A DNA stretch of 44,880 nucleotides from Chitinophagaceae bacterium (GTDB taxonomy: Bacteria > Bacteroidota > Bacteroidia > Chitinophagales > Chitinophagaceae). The notes below the pieces were generated by a model, which was not told the origin of the DNA, made no database searches, and saw only the letters and a list, made by a program, of their open reading frames with translations. The stretch spans positions 1 to 44,880 of the forward strand of contig CANCPA010000011.1 in NCBI GenBank assembly GCA_947379895.1, written 5' to 3'. The position numbers and the translations under genes are program-made. Below are positions 19,347-29,485 of this stretch, in pieces; position 1 is the first letter of the stretch; each line of letters opens with the position of its first letter.

Positions 19347-19442
19347 TTGCTGTCATACCGTAGGAATCTAACCGAAAATAAAAGACACTTACTATAAATA
19401 GGAATCCTTTTCCAATTGCAGATTCCTGCGGAATGACAACGA
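19347..19442. repeat. REP-like inverted repeat
   Basis: Left arm 19347-19369 (TGTCATACCGTAGGAATCT) and right arm 19420-19442 (AGATTCCTGCGGAATGACA) are inverted copies with a few mismatches, separated by 50 bp. A spurious antisense ORF (VVIPQESAIGKG) arises from it. Confidence 0.8.
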
Positions 19443-19457
19443 GACTTGGAACTTTTA

Positions 19458-19488
19458 GATTTAGCAACTTTCATAAAGTTGCCAAATC
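19458..19488. repeat. Hairpin related to 13531-13563
   Basis: Arms GATTTAGCAACTTT (19458-19471) and AAAGTTGCCAAATC (19475-19488) pair over 14 positions with one mismatch around the loop CAT. The layout matches the hairpin upstream of the regulator. Confidence 0.75.
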
Positions 19489-19650
19489 ATGACCGCCTCC
19501 CTCACATAATTCCCTTTTATCTCTTTCTTGACAGTTGGGTCATTAGAAATGACGGTTGCTCTTTTTTTGATTTATTGTATTAAATGACGGATTTGCATAA
19601 TTTGGTAACTTTTTTTCATCAAAATGAATGAATCAGTTTGTAGGTATTGG

Positions 19651-19678
19651 GTAGAGACAAGGCATGCCTTGTCTATAC
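19651..19678. repeat. Shorter relative of the 44-bp palindrome
   Basis: A 28-bp palindrome with one mismatched pair, sharing the core AGACAAGGCATGCCTTGTCT with 14291-14334. Confidence 0.85.
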
Positions 19679-19816
19679 TTAAACGACCCTAACCACTGTA
19701 AGCGTCATGTCATTGTAAAGGAAACTAACCGAATGCTTTATTGAACACTTTAAAAAAGTAAGCCTGTTAATTTTCGATTAGATTCCTCCATATTGATTAT
19801 AAAATAAAAGCATTTC

Positions 19817-19870
19817 GTTGGGATAGTGGAATTACCAACCCTATATGGGCTTCAAGCCCCTTATAGGGTT
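19817..19870. repeat. REP-like palindrome, copy 2 of the 54-bp dispersed repeat
   Basis: The core 19837-19870 has arms AACCCTATATGG and CCTTATAGGGTT with an additional inner stem GGGC/GCCC around TTCAA. The preceding 20 bp match copy 1 at 9856-9875 at most positions. Same orientation as copy 1. Confidence 0.85.
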
Positions 19871-20076
19871 CACATCATCTATTTTTTGTGATAGTGTAAC
19901 ATCAAAATTTGTCCAAATTATTGTTTATGACTTTCTGAACAATTCCCTACACAATTTATCAACTTTTTACTTATCCAAACTGTTCATCCATCAAAAAAAA
20001 GACTGTTTTATATAATTTGAAACAAAATGACACGGTATTGAACCAGTTTTAATCGGTCAATTCATAGTAGAGGATT

Positions 20077-20096
20077 TAGTTTTGCAACAATAACAA
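20077..20096 (+). promoter_or_regulatory. Possible promoter box and shared upstream motif
   Basis: TAGTTTTG (20077-20084) fits the TAnnTTTG -7 consensus and overlaps TGCAACAATAACAA (20083-20096). The latter differs by one base from a 14-mer found at 30063-30076 and 34038-34051, upstream of two other genes. It lies about 170 bp before the preferred start of the giant surface protein. Confidence 0.4.
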
Positions 20097-20263
20097 TGCA
20101 TACAAACAGAAACTTTTAAATTTTAGATTGCTTGAAATACTTGCTTATAATGAAAAAAACAAAAATGATTCCTACATCTAACTATTCAACCTTCCTTAAT
20201 CAGGAAGAAAAAACTATTTACACAAGCACACATCTTTCTAACGTTTACAATAATAAATCACAC

Positions 20264-23200
20264 ATGAAAAAGAACAACTACAATCAAGGCTGGTTTAAAC
20301 TACTCAGCTTCATTTTTCTTTGTGCCCTTGGCGTAGTAAGCGCATCGGCACAAAGTACAACAACTGGCGCAGCTAATACTGACTGGAATACAACAACTAC
20401 ATGGACTGGAAGTAGTCTGCCAGCAACTAATAACTCAGTAACAGTAAGTAAGGCTATTACTATCAATGCTGCTGTAGTAAATACTGGCTTTACAATTACG
20501 ATTGCTAGTGGTGGATCAATAACCATTGGTGCAGCAGGTTTCATAAATGCAGCATCTATAACGATTCAATCGGGTGGCTCACTTGTAATGACTGCCGCAG
20601 GTGTTATCAACCTAAGTGGTACCCTTACCACTAACAGTGGGGGTACTTATACTGCTGGAGCTGGTGCAGTAAACAGCTATGTGTACTTTGTAGATAATTT
20701 TACGAGAGCAACAACATCTGGAGGTTGCGGCAGTTGTAATATTGCTACTGTTACTGGAGGCGGAGTCCCTTCTGTTTCTTATACTGCTGCAACCACCGTC
20801 GCCACTGGTAATGGAAAAGGTATTTTTAATACGACTACTAATATACAATCAAGTGGTACTAACGGTACGAACTCTTATGCATCTGCTACATTTCCAACTG
20901 CTACTGTTTCGGCGCCATTTAAATTTACGCCAACTTTGTCTAGCAATACAGGATTAGTAACTTGGTATTGTTCGTTCACACCAAATGCCAGTGTAAGAGC
21001 TACAGTCCTGTCACAAGTTTTAGCTTCAAGTTCAACTTCAGCAAATAGCACTACTTTTATATCCACTAATAGTGGCACCAGCAATGTAGGCTATGTGGTA
21101 TCTGTGTTAACAGGTATTTCTGGTACAAAATATAGAGTTCAGTTGAGCTCTTATGCTGGCATTAGTGGGACTGCAACTGCAGGCGTATTAGCAACTTCAA
21201 CTTATGGGATAGATACTGTTGAAAATTTTACAGCAGGAGACCTTATAAATGTGAAAGTAACTTACAATCCATTTACTCAGAAATGGACACTTGGAGCAGT
21301 AAGTACGGGTGCATCTTTAGTTGACCCAACATTATCTACTTATTCCAGTAGAGCTAGTGTTTCTAATTCAGACTACACAGGGGTCGCCATGAATACCTTT
21401 GGGTTTCATGCATCAACAGCAGCAGCTAATAATTATTTTTTCGACAATTACTATTTAATGACCACGCCAATAGTAAATGTAACAAGGTCTAATACTTTAA
21501 CAGCACCAATCACCCCTTTAACTGCCATGACAGGGTTTACCTATGTACAAAGTACAAGTGGTCCATCTGCAACTGATTCCTTTTATGTAAACTCTGGTGC
21601 CATCGCGAATCCTATAACAGTAACAGTATCTAACAACACCAATTGGGAAATTTCTAAAGATAGTACAAATGCGACATGGGGTAGCACACTTACCTTTACG
21701 CCTGCTAGCAATGTGATTAGCAGTAGCATTACGGGTAAAAACAAGGTATATGTCCGTTTAAAGAGTGGGCTTTCTGCTGCTAATTTCACGAGTGATAATA
21801 TAACCATTTCTTCTACTGGAATTTCCACCCAAACGGTTTCGTTAAGTGGTTCTGTTACTAATATTACTACTCCTACAGCCTTAACAGTGGCAAACAATAC
21901 AAACAACAGACAATACCTCACTTGGGGTAGTGTAAGTAGCAACATATTAGTTTTTGCAAGTACTTCAAATGTAGCTTATATCCCTAGTGGTGACGCAGCA
22001 ACTGTATATACAGGTGCAAATGCTGCATTGGGAAGTGCATCTACTTTTACTTCTGGCGCAAACACCTACTATTTAGTTGCTGCTGGCACAGGTAGTAATG
22101 TAGAAGTTACAGGGCTTACTAATGGTACCACCTATTACTATCAAGTGTTTAGCTATAGTGGTAGTACTTACTCTTCTGCTACAGCAGGTACCATTGCGAA
22201 TGCAACTACAGCTTATCAAACTGTTACTGGGTTTACAGCATCTAATGCTTCATTACAGAGTGTATTGGCTTGGACTAATCCTGCTATCGCTTCTTCTCCA
22301 CTAACCCAATCCAACTATTGGGATGAAGTAATGGTAATTGCCTCTACAGGTTCTTTTACTGCACCAAGTGGTGATGGTAGTAGTTATACTGCAAATGCAG
22401 CTTTTGGAACGTCAGGAACATCTGACGGTAATGGTGGATTTGTAGTGTATAAGGGTACTGGTTCAGGGGTGACAGTTACAGGGCTAACCAACTTTACTAA
22501 CTATAACTACTCTGTTTATACACGCAAGGGTAGTGTTTGGACTGGAGTAACAAGTTTAACTAAAATGGCATTACCTGTAAGCTCCTTAACTACTGGTGAT
22601 TTTGTAAGTACCGCTACGGGTTCTTACAGTACAAGCAGTACTTGGAGTGTGTGGAATGGTAGCACCTTAGTTGCATCTCCTTGCACAATATCTATAACCT
22701 CCTATACTACGCCAGGTTCAGCAAACAATGTATGGATTGCTGGTGGATATACGGTAACCAATTCGCTCAGTACAAACACTAATGCTCCTCAAGCACCATC
22801 AGTATTTGTTGCTACTAACTCTACCTCCAATGCAAATTGTAATAATTTGTATGTGGTAAATGGTTCGTTGGTAGGTACAAACGGTAATGCTGCTCAAACT
22901 ACGCCAACTGTTATAGCAGCTACAGGACCTGTGAATGGCATATTTGTATCTGGAACTGACATACAAGTTGGCACGAACGGAACGATTGGAAATTCAAATC
23001 TTTCACCCACATCCAATGGTATATCCTTTTATATCATGAATAGTGGAACTACCAAAATTGATAACTATGCATCTCAAACAGGCGGTGCTTTTGATGCGGG
23101 AAGAATAATCATTTTCCAAAATGCATCAGGAACGCCTACCTTACAAATTTCACGCAGTATCAACTTACACTATAATGGTGGTGCTCATGGAGGCAGTTAT

Positions 23201-26200
23201 GCTTTGGCACTGCAAAATTCGTACAATTCAGGAACCTCTACCACTTATACTTGGACGCCAAATGCAACTATTACCATTGACAACGGAGCAACGGTAACTA
23301 TGGATAAGTCTTGTTATTTGGGTAATTATATATCAAATACTAGCGTTTATCCTGTAAACTTTACCTTGAATGTCAATGGTACATTAACATTTACTGAAGG
23401 AAGTGGATCTTCAACTCCTTCTGCGGGATCTAATAATGGGTTTCTAACTATGGGTTCTACCATTGCAAATACGGGAAGTGCAGGCACGGGTTGTTATTTA
23501 AACATCGGGAGCACGGGTATTATTACTGTTCCAGAATTTTATCCTAATGGCAGCAATGGCGTTTCTTCATCAGTAATTTCCACTAGCTATGGTAGAAATA
23601 CGGGTATTAATATTGCAAGTGGTGGTCAATTGAACATTAGTACTGTGGCAGATTTTAGTGTAGCGGGTGGTCAAACTTTTACTGGTACAGGTTCAATCAA
23701 TTTCAGTGGTACAGGAACTAATCCATCTCCTACTGTTTATTTGGGTAGCCCTGCGGGTTTAAATGCCATTATGGCATCTGGTAGCAAAACATTTAATGGT
23801 GCTGCTACTATCTACTCCTTCAAAGCTCCTAGTGCTTGGGTTAATGCTACAGCTTATTTAATTGGTCAACAAGTAACAAGTAATGGAAATATCTATACCA
23901 TTACAACTGCGGGTACTTCAGGTGCAACGGCACCTTCTGGCACAGGAACATTTACAGACAATTCAGTTGTCTATACTTGTTTTGGTAGTGCAGCACAAAT
24001 TACAGGTTCTTCATTACCTGCAACAATAAAGGGTTTAATACTGTCTAACACTGCTGGTATCACTTTATCAGGCGCAACAACAGTTACTGATACATTAAGG
24101 CAGACGAGTACGGTTTTAACTGCTGCTTCATCTGCGGCAGTACTCACCATCAATAGTCGGGTGACTCCTTTACCAACCTTTAGTTCAACTAACTATATTG
24201 CTGGGCCACTTACCTTATATTCTGCAGCAAATACTTCTGCCCAAACCATAAATTTCCCAGTGGGCATGAATAGCGAATACCTGCCGTTATCCTTAACCTT
24301 AACTCAAGGAGTTGGTACTGCCACTGCTTACACCGTAGTACCTACAGTAGGAACGGCAACACATGGTTATGTTGGTTCAGGCAATGTACAAGGCGTATCT
24401 TCATCAAGATATTATACCATATCTGCAGCAGACAATACATTTACAAATGGGGCAATCAGCATGAGTTACTCTGCAAATGATGATGACAATACAATTTCAT
24501 TAGCAGATGCAACCAACATCAGGATTGCTCAATATACATCTGGTTCAAATTGGACAAATTTGGGTGGTACAGGTTCTGCAAACATAACAGGTACTATTAC
24601 TTCGGGTACCACATTTACTTCACTTGGTCAATTTGCCATAGGTAACCAAACGGTAAGTCAAGCTGCTCCTACATTTGGCACAGCTTCAGGTGCTACAGTT
24701 AGTGCCAGTTATACTGTACCTTATACCTTAAGTAGTTACGATGCTACATGGCAAACAGTATTATTGAGTAGTGGTTCTATTACTTATGGCGGTACTGTTT
24801 TGACAAAAAATACCGATTATACTGTTTCGGGATCTGGCATTACCTTTATTCCAAATAGTGGTTCTAATGCTGCCGTTTTAAGAACATCAGGAACCATTAC
24901 TATTTTAGTTGCAGCACCAGGCTATACGACTAGAACTATTACACAAGCAGTTAGTCCAGGTACAGCAACCAAATTGGCTATTACAACACAACCTGCACCT
25001 TCTGCTACTTTAGATGGGGTGGTGCTTACTACTTCGCCGGTAATTGTAGTACAAGATACTTATGGTAATACAGTAACAACAAGCACTGCTACTATTACTG
25101 CGACTGTAGGTTCAAGTTCAAGCCCTTACTTTTCATTGGGTGGTGTTACAGCGCTTAGTGCAACTAGTGGTGTGGCTACATTTACTGGCATAACAACGAT
25201 TAACCGTAGTGCTACTAGCGTTACAGGATTTATCACCTTCACTTCAGCAGGATTAACGAGTGCTACCTCTGTTACTGCATCTGGCGCGGGAGCACCAGCA
25301 ATGACCATTCAACAACCAACTACCTATTATTGGGTAGGTACACCGGGTGGCGTTCAAAATGTAACAGGTTGGGGTAATAGTGCAAATGCATTCTGGAATA
25401 CTGCTTTAAATGGTTCGGGCACAACCCCTACGGGTATTAACTCAACAGACATATATATAGTTGATGGAACGAATGTGGGCGGAACTTCTCCCTCTACTGT
25501 AGATGTTACTTTAACTTATACTGGTAACTTCTCTATAGGGCAATTACGCATTATCAATAATGCACATGTTACCCTAAAAGCAACAACCGGTGCTACCTCC
25601 ACAATTACTATTTCGGGTGCTAATGGCGGAAGTTCAGGAGATTTGTATGTAGCTGGTGGAACAAGTAGTTTAACGGCTCATAATAATTCTAATACTGTTA
25701 CGGCTTTGCAATCGGGTACAACCTTTGTTTTGGCAAGTGGTGGTACATTCACTATTCCGCTAGGATCATTAACATTTGCAACAGGTTCAACTGCCACAAT
25801 CGGCGGCACAGTTAATGTTGCATCAACCGGTAATGGAGGTGTTTCTTTTGCTACAGGTGCATCAGCCACCATCACTGGAACAGTTGTATTAGGAAATAGC
25901 ACAACATCTGGAACCCTAATTGGCGTAGATGCGGGTAGTATCATTTTCAATAGTGGTGCTACTTGTACCGTAAATAGTAGTAATGTAAATCCTTTTGGCA
26001 CAGCATCTTCTACTCCTATAGCAGGTATTGGTTCGGTTGTATTTGCCAATGGTAGTACGATGAATTATACTAAGGGAACTGATATTTTTGCAGGTACTCG
26101 AAAAGTTGTATCATTTGGTAATACAAGTAACTTTATAGATAACAATACAAGTGCAAATAGTTTACTAATAGATGGCAATACTTTTGGTAATCTTACCTTG

Positions 26201-29059
26201 AACCAATCAGTAAGCCCCACAACACCGGGTGCAAATGGCTTTACTTGTAATAACTTAACTGTGAATGTGGGTACATTTATTTTAGCACAAACAGGCACAG
26301 TGACTATTAATGGTAATGTTACCATTGCAACGGGTGCCACCTTAAATGCTAGCCCTGCATCAGCAGTCGTAATAAACTTAAATGGAACATCTGCACAAAC
26401 TGTTACAAACAGTGGCACGCTTACTTTAAGTGCAAATACAACTTTGAGGGCTAATAATGCTGCTGGTGTTAATTTAGGTTCTAGTTTAACAACACTTGGT
26501 ACTTTAAGTTTAGTTTCTGGGAACTTTAGTGTAGGTTCTAATACCTTAACTTTTGCCAATTATTCAAATACAGGCGGGGTATTAGTAGCCACTTCTGGAT
26601 CCTCACTTTCCAATACTGGTTCAAGTGCAATTACTTTACCTTCAGGTATTAGTGCTTTAACAAATCTGTCAAATGCAACAGGTACAATGACTATTGGTAA
26701 TGGAACAGTTGTCTTATCTGGCAATTTAGTAAATGGTACTGGTTCGATATTAGGATCTGTTTCAGTAACAGGTAATTTAACAAATAGCGGTTCAATATCA
26801 GGAACCGTAACAGTAACAGGCAACCTAACAAATAATAGTGGTGGAACAATGCCAGGTATTATTACAGTAGGAGGTAACTTTGTAAATCAAGGAACAATTG
26901 CTGGCACAGTTACACTGAATGGTTCTAGTGTTACTGCTCAATCTATGACTGGCACGGGTAATATCAACAATTTAACACTAAATAATTCCATAAGTGGGGC
27001 TACGATAGCTAGTGGTACACAATCACTCTCTGGTATATTGACCGTAACAAACGGTGCTTTGAATACAGGAACTAAGGGGATAATCTTAAAATCAACCTCG
27101 ATAGCAAACTCTGCCGTTGTTGCACCTGTAACCGGTTCTATTATTGGTACAGTTCAAGTAGAAAGATTTATACCTAAAGGCTACCGTGCTTATCGTGATA
27201 TGGCACCACAGGTTTATAGTACAGGAAGTATCTTTTCTAACTGGCAAGAGGCAGGTAGTGTAACAGCCACTACAGGTATTTTTATCACAGGAACAACATC
27301 TAAAGATTTAACAGGGGCACAATATGCTGATTATTCTGCAGTTACTGCTGCAACTGCAAATCCAGCACCTGATGCTACAACAGGTCTTGATTGGAGTTTA
27401 AATGGGAATCCTTCTGCTTATCTTTTTAGCAATACTACTGGTACATGGAATGCAGGAATAACAAATACTAAATCAACAACTTTGGATCCTTTCCAAGGTG
27501 TAAGGGTACTAGTTAGAGGCGCAAGAGATTTTAATTTATACAAAACGCCAATTATACTTGGAGTCTCTTCAAATAGTTTGCAGATGTATAATTTAACGAC
27601 TCTTCGTGCTACGGGATCATTGATTACAGGAGATGTGACTATTAATACAACAAATGCATCAGGTAATTCAAATGGTTCTGTAAGGACTTCCACACTTGGA
27701 AAGTTAAATGGCACGACAGATACAAGCTTTAGTTTAATTGCTAATCCGTATGTTGCTCCAGTTAATTGGGCTACTGTTTATGGAAACTCAACGGGTTTAA
27801 ATGCTAGTTATTGGTATCTCGATCCAACAACAACATCTACAGGTAGTTACTTGGCATATAATGCTTTAAGTGGAGCTTCTTCGGTTGATATTTATAAGTC
27901 AGGCGGATCTTCAATTCCTTATACTAAATATGCCTCTTCTGGATTTATCCAAGCAGGGCAAGCCGTTTTCGTTCAGAATCATTCAAGTTTGTTACCAACA
28001 CTTAAATTCACTGAAGATGCAAAATCAATATTTTCAGGATCTAAAGTAGGGGTATTTGGAAATACGACTTCATTGAGCAAAATATATGTCAACTTGTTGA
28101 AAAGTAATGCTGGCATATACACAAGTGTTGATGGTGCAGCTGCAGCTTTTAGTCCAAACTTCACAAATACTTATGGTATGCAAGATGCTAAGAAATTGAG
28201 TGCTATTAACGACAACTTATCGATCAATGATAAAGGCAGGAATTTGAGTATTGATGGACGTTTGCCTGCAAAATCAGGCGATGTATTACCCATTAACTTA
28301 AGTGCTTTGAGTGGTACTGATTATAGATTAGTTATAGATGCGACTATTTATGCCGTAAATGGTGTTATGCCATATTTGGTGGATGATTTGAATAAAACAG
28401 AAAAAGCAATAATTGGAATTGACTCTGTCACTTTTGCAGCAGACTCAAAAATTGCAGCTACTTATCAAAACAGGTTTAGTATAGTTTTTAAACCATCCAC
28501 ATTATCAGTAAATACAATTGTTGTTAGTGCAACTGCAAATGGAATTATAGCAACCATAAATTGGAATACAGTAGGAGAGAAGGGGGTATCAAAGTTTGAG
28601 CTTGAGAAATCTACAGATGGTTCAATCTTCACTAAAATAGGAGAGGAGTCTGCCAAAAATACTGTATCCGCTACTTATGTTACTACTGACAATTCAGCAA
28701 CAGCCGCAACCAATTACTATCGCGTCAAGGCAGTAAGCACTGACGGAAACATTTCATATAGCAATATCGCTAAGGTTGCATGTAACAAACAGCTTACTAC
28801 TTTTAAAATATTCCCCAACCCACTAACGGGTAAGACATTGAATGTTCAATTAGGCAATTTAGTAGCAGGTAAGTATATGGTAATTATTATCAATTCATTG
28901 GGACAAAAGGTAGCTGAAAGTACCCTTGTTCATGCAGGAGGAAATGCAACACAAGTGCTAAATATTAAGAAAGCAATTGCAACAGGTGTTTACAATATTG
29001 TATTCAAAGAAGTTAACAGCAAGCAACTAGTGTTTCAATCAACATTATCAGTTCAATAG
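20264..29059 (+). CDS. Giant adhesin-like repetitive surface protein with T9SS sorting domain
   Basis: About 2931 residues from the preferred ATG at 20264, which begins MKKNNYNQGW and a clear signal peptide (FIFLCALGVVSASAQ). The frame is open from an ATG at 20132, but the 44 extra residues are polar and would bury the signal. The body is Ser/Thr/Gly/Asn-rich beta-solenoid-like sequence with many short repeats (TVTGNLTN, GTLTTNSGG, NGTTYYYQVFSYSG). It is broken by fibronectin-like domains (residues about 570-780 of the longer frame), a WVGTPGG module near 1730, a VERFIPKGYRAYRDMAPQ region near 2345, and a terminal fibronectin-like domain near 2790. The end is a type A T9SS sorting domain (FKIFPNPLTG, LGQKVAES, ATGVYNIVF). 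No catalytic motif is seen. Likely roles are adhesion or biofilm matrix. It has no clear link to the glycan enzymes except position. Confidence 0.85.
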   Translation: MKKNNYNQGWFKLLSFIFLCALGVVSASAQSTTTGAANTDWNTTTTWTGSSLPATNNSVTVSKAITINAAVVNTGFTITIASGGSITIGAAGFINAASITIQSGGSLVMTAAGVINLSGTLTTNSGGTYTAGAGAVNSYVYFVDNFTRATTSGGCGSCNIATVTGGGVPSVSYTAATTVATGNGKGIFNTTTNIQSSGTNGTNSYASATFPTATVSAPFKFTPTLSSNTGLVTWYCSFTPNASVRATVLSQVLASSSTSANSTTFISTNSGTSNVGYVVSVLTGISGTKYRVQLSSYAGISGTATAGVLATSTYGIDTVENFTAGDLINVKVTYNPFTQKWTLGAVSTGASLVDPTLSTYSSRASVSNSDYTGVAMNTFGFHASTAAANNYFFDNYYLMTTPIVNVTRSNTLTAPITPLTAMTGFTYVQSTSGPSATDSFYVNSGAIANPITVTVSNNTNWEISKDSTNATWGSTLTFTPASNVISSSITGKNKVYVRLKSGLSAANFTSDNITISSTGISTQTVSLSGSVTNITTPTALTVANNTNNRQYLTWGSVSSNILVFASTSNVAYIPSGDAATVYTGANAALGSASTFTSGANTYYLVAAGTGSNVEVTGLTNGTTYYYQVFSYSGSTYSSATAGTIANATTAYQTVTGFTASNASLQSVLAWTNPAIASSPLTQSNYWDEVMVIASTGSFTAPSGDGSSYTANAAFGTSGTSDGNGGFVVYKGTGSGVTVTGLTNFTNYNYSVYTRKGSVWTGVTSLTKMALPVSSLTTGDFVSTATGSYSTSSTWSVWNGSTLVASPCTISITSYTTPGSANNVWIAGGYTVTNSLSTNTNAPQAPSVFVATNSTSNANCNNLYVVNGSLVGTNGNAAQTTPTVIAATGPVNGIFVSGTDIQVGTNGTIGNSNLSPTSNGISFYIMNSGTTKIDNYASQTGGAFDAGRIIIFQNASGTPTLQISRSINLHYNGGAHGGSYALALQNSYNSGTSTTYTWTPNATITIDNGATVTMDKSCYLGNYISNTSVYPVNFTLNVNGTLTFTEGSGSSTPSAGSNNGFLTMGSTIANTGSAGTGCYLNIGSTGIITVPEFYPNGSNGVSSSVISTSYGRNTGINIASGGQLNISTVADFSVAGGQTFTGTGSINFSGTGTNPSPTVYLGSPAGLNAIMASGSKTFNGAATIYSFKAPSAWVNATAYLIGQQVTSNGNIYTITTAGTSGATAPSGTGTFTDNSVVYTCFGSAAQITGSSLPATIKGLILSNTAGITLSGATTVTDTLRQTSTVLTAASSAAVLTINSRVTPLPTFSSTNYIAGPLTLYSAANTSAQTINFPVGMNSEYLPLSLTLTQGVGTATAYTVVPTVGTATHGYVGSGNVQGVSSSRYYTISAADNTFTNGAISMSYSANDDDNTISLADATNIRIAQYTSGSNWTNLGGTGSANITGTITSGTTFTSLGQFAIGNQTVSQAAPTFGTASGATVSASYTVPYTLSSYDATWQTVLLSSGSITYGGTVLTKNTDYTVSGSGITFIPNSGSNAAVLRTSGTITILVAAPGYTTRTITQAVSPGTATKLAITTQPAPSATLDGVVLTTSPVIVVQDTYGNTVTTSTATITATVGSSSSPYFSLGGVTALSATSGVATFTGITTINRSATSVTGFITFTSAGLTSATSVTASGAGAPAMTIQQPTTYYWVGTPGGVQNVTGWGNSANAFWNTALNGSGTTPTGINSTDIYIVDGTNVGGTSPSTVDVTLTYTGNFSIGQLRIINNAHVTLKATTGATSTITISGANGGSSGDLYVAGGTSSLTAHNNSNTVTALQSGTTFVLASGGTFTIPLGSLTFATGSTATIGGTVNVASTGNGGVSFATGASATITGTVVLGNSTTSGTLIGVDAGSIIFNSGATCTVNSSNVNPFGTASSTPIAGIGSVVFANGSTMNYTKGTDIFAGTRKVVSFGNTSNFIDNNTSANSLLIDGNTFGNLTLNQSVSPTTPGANGFTCNNLTVNVGTFILAQTGTVTINGNVTIATGATLNASPASAVVINLNGTSAQTVTNSGTLTLSANTTLRANNAAGVNLGSSLTTLGTLSLVSGNFSVGSNTLTFANYSNTGGVLVATSGSSLSNTGSSAITLPSGISALTNLSNATGTMTIGNGTVVLSGNLVNGTGSILGSVSVTGNLTNSGSISGTVTVTGNLTNNSGGTMPGIITVGGNFVNQGTIAGTVTLNGSSVTAQSMTGTGNINNLTLNNSISGATIASGTQSLSGILTVTNGALNTGTKGIILKSTSIANSAVVAPVTGSIIGTVQVERFIPKGYRAYRDMAPQVYSTGSIFSNWQEAGSVTATTGIFITGTTSKDLTGAQYADYSAVTAATANPAPDATTGLDWSLNGNPSAYLFSNTTGTWNAGITNTKSTTLDPFQGVRVLVRGARDFNLYKTPIILGVSSNSLQMYNLTTLRATGSLITGDVTINTTNASGNSNGSVRTSTLGKLNGTTDTSFSLIANPYVAPVNWATVYGNSTGLNASYWYLDPTTTSTGSYLAYNALSGASSVDIYKSGGSSIPYTKYASSGFIQAGQAVFVQNHSSLLPTLKFTEDAKSIFSGSKVGVFGNTTSLSKIYVNLLKSNAGIYTSVDGAAAAFSPNFTNTYGMQDAKKLSAINDNLSINDKGRNLSIDGRLPAKSGDVLPINLSALSGTDYRLVIDATIYAVNGVMPYLVDDLNKTEKAIIGIDSVTFAADSKIAATYQNRFSIVFKPSTLSVNTIVVSATANGIIATINWNTVGEKGVSKFELEKSTDGSIFTKIGEESAKNTVSATYVTTDNSATAATNYYRVKAVSTDGNISYSNIAKVACNKQLTTFKIFPNPLTGKTLNVQLGNLVAGKYMVIIINSLGQKVAESTLVHAGGNATQVLNIKKAIATGVYNIVFKEVNSKQLVFQSTLSVQ

Positions 29060-29139
29060 ATAAATAGTGATTAAAGGATAATTAAAATTGCAAACAATAT
29101 AATTGTTCTTTAAAAATCAAAGAGAGAGAGAGGCCAAAT

Positions 29140-29183
29140 AGGATGCTGCCCGTGTTTGAAAAGTGTTTAACGGGTGGCGTCCT
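29140..29183 (+). terminator. Strong hairpin between adhesin and small PID-CTERM gene
   Basis: Arms AGGATGCTGCCCGT (29140-29153) and ACGGGTGGCGTCCT (29170-29183) form a continuous 14-bp RNA stem using three G-U pairs, with a 16-nt loop; flanking CCAA and TTGG can extend it past a small bulge. It is followed by TTTTAAGTTTT. It could be a terminator or attenuator between the two genes, or an RNA-stability element. Confidence 0.5.
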
Positions 29184-29218
29184 TGGTTTTAAGTTTTAAA
29201 AAATATTCACAATTATAA

Positions 29219-29485
29219 ATGAATACAATGAAAGCATTATTAAATAAGATTCGGTTTTATGTCGTTTTGATAATTGTTGGATGCTGTTTAAATACAGCTG
29301 TTAAGGGGCAAACACCTGCTGATGATCCAGGAATTGGTGGTCCAGGGTTAGGCGATTCTCCTGCAGGAGACGGGGCTCCAATTGTACCAATTGATGGTGG
29401 CATGAGTTTAATTTTTGTTGTTACAGGTATAACTTTTGCAGCATTTAAGATAAAAAATAGAAATGATTCATTTGTAATGAATTAA
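29219..29485 (+). CDS. Small secreted PID-CTERM-type protein
   Basis: 88 residues: signal peptide (about 1-31, ending AVKGQ), a Pro/Gly/Asp-rich linker (DDPGIGGPGLGDSPAGDG), the motif PIDGG at 57-61, a hydrophobic segment (62-76) and a basic tail (KIKNRN). This tripartite end matches what I know as the PID-CTERM sorting signal of Bacteroidota, which is thought to be handled by an exosortase-type enzyme; no exosortase is in this window. It follows the giant adhesin by 160 bp on the same strand, separated by a strong hairpin. Met4 (29228) is an alternative start. The function is unknown; a cell-envelope or matrix role is inferred from the sorting signal and neighbours. Confidence 0.7.
   Translation: MNTMKALLNKIRFYVVLIIVGCCLNTAVKGQTPADDPGIGGPGLGDSPAGDGAPIVPIDGGMSLIFVVTGITFAAFKIKNRNDSFVMN

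Larger units (their letters stand above)
19006..20076. other. Intergenic repeat island downstream of the regulator, no gene
   Basis: No gene is supported. The stretch contains hairpins at 19347-19442 and 19458-19488, a palindrome at 19651-19678 and the second copy of the 54-bp repeat at 19817-19870. Several are relatives of elements upstream of the regulator. The segment 19020-19160 (ACCACAAGG, CTTTGTGTCC, CCCTTGTGA) loosely resembles 33070-33200 before the group II intron. Confidence 0.7.

Noticed and set aside
19267-19467. 66-residue minus-strand ORF
   Set aside because: It runs across the REP-like inverted repeat 19347-19442; the peptide VVIPQESAIGKG is a typical by-product of that repeat.
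20132-20263. N-terminal extension of the giant adhesin from the ATG at 20132
   Set aside because: The 44 added residues are polar and precede a complete signal peptide that starts at 20264, so the later start is more likely.
20284-28656. Many antisense ORFs over the giant adhesin gene, including a 164-residue one at 26065-26559
   Set aside because: They are shadows of a repetitive Thr/Ser/Gly-rich gene whose codon use leaves the opposite strand open; the peptides are low-complexity Val/Pro/Leu sequence.
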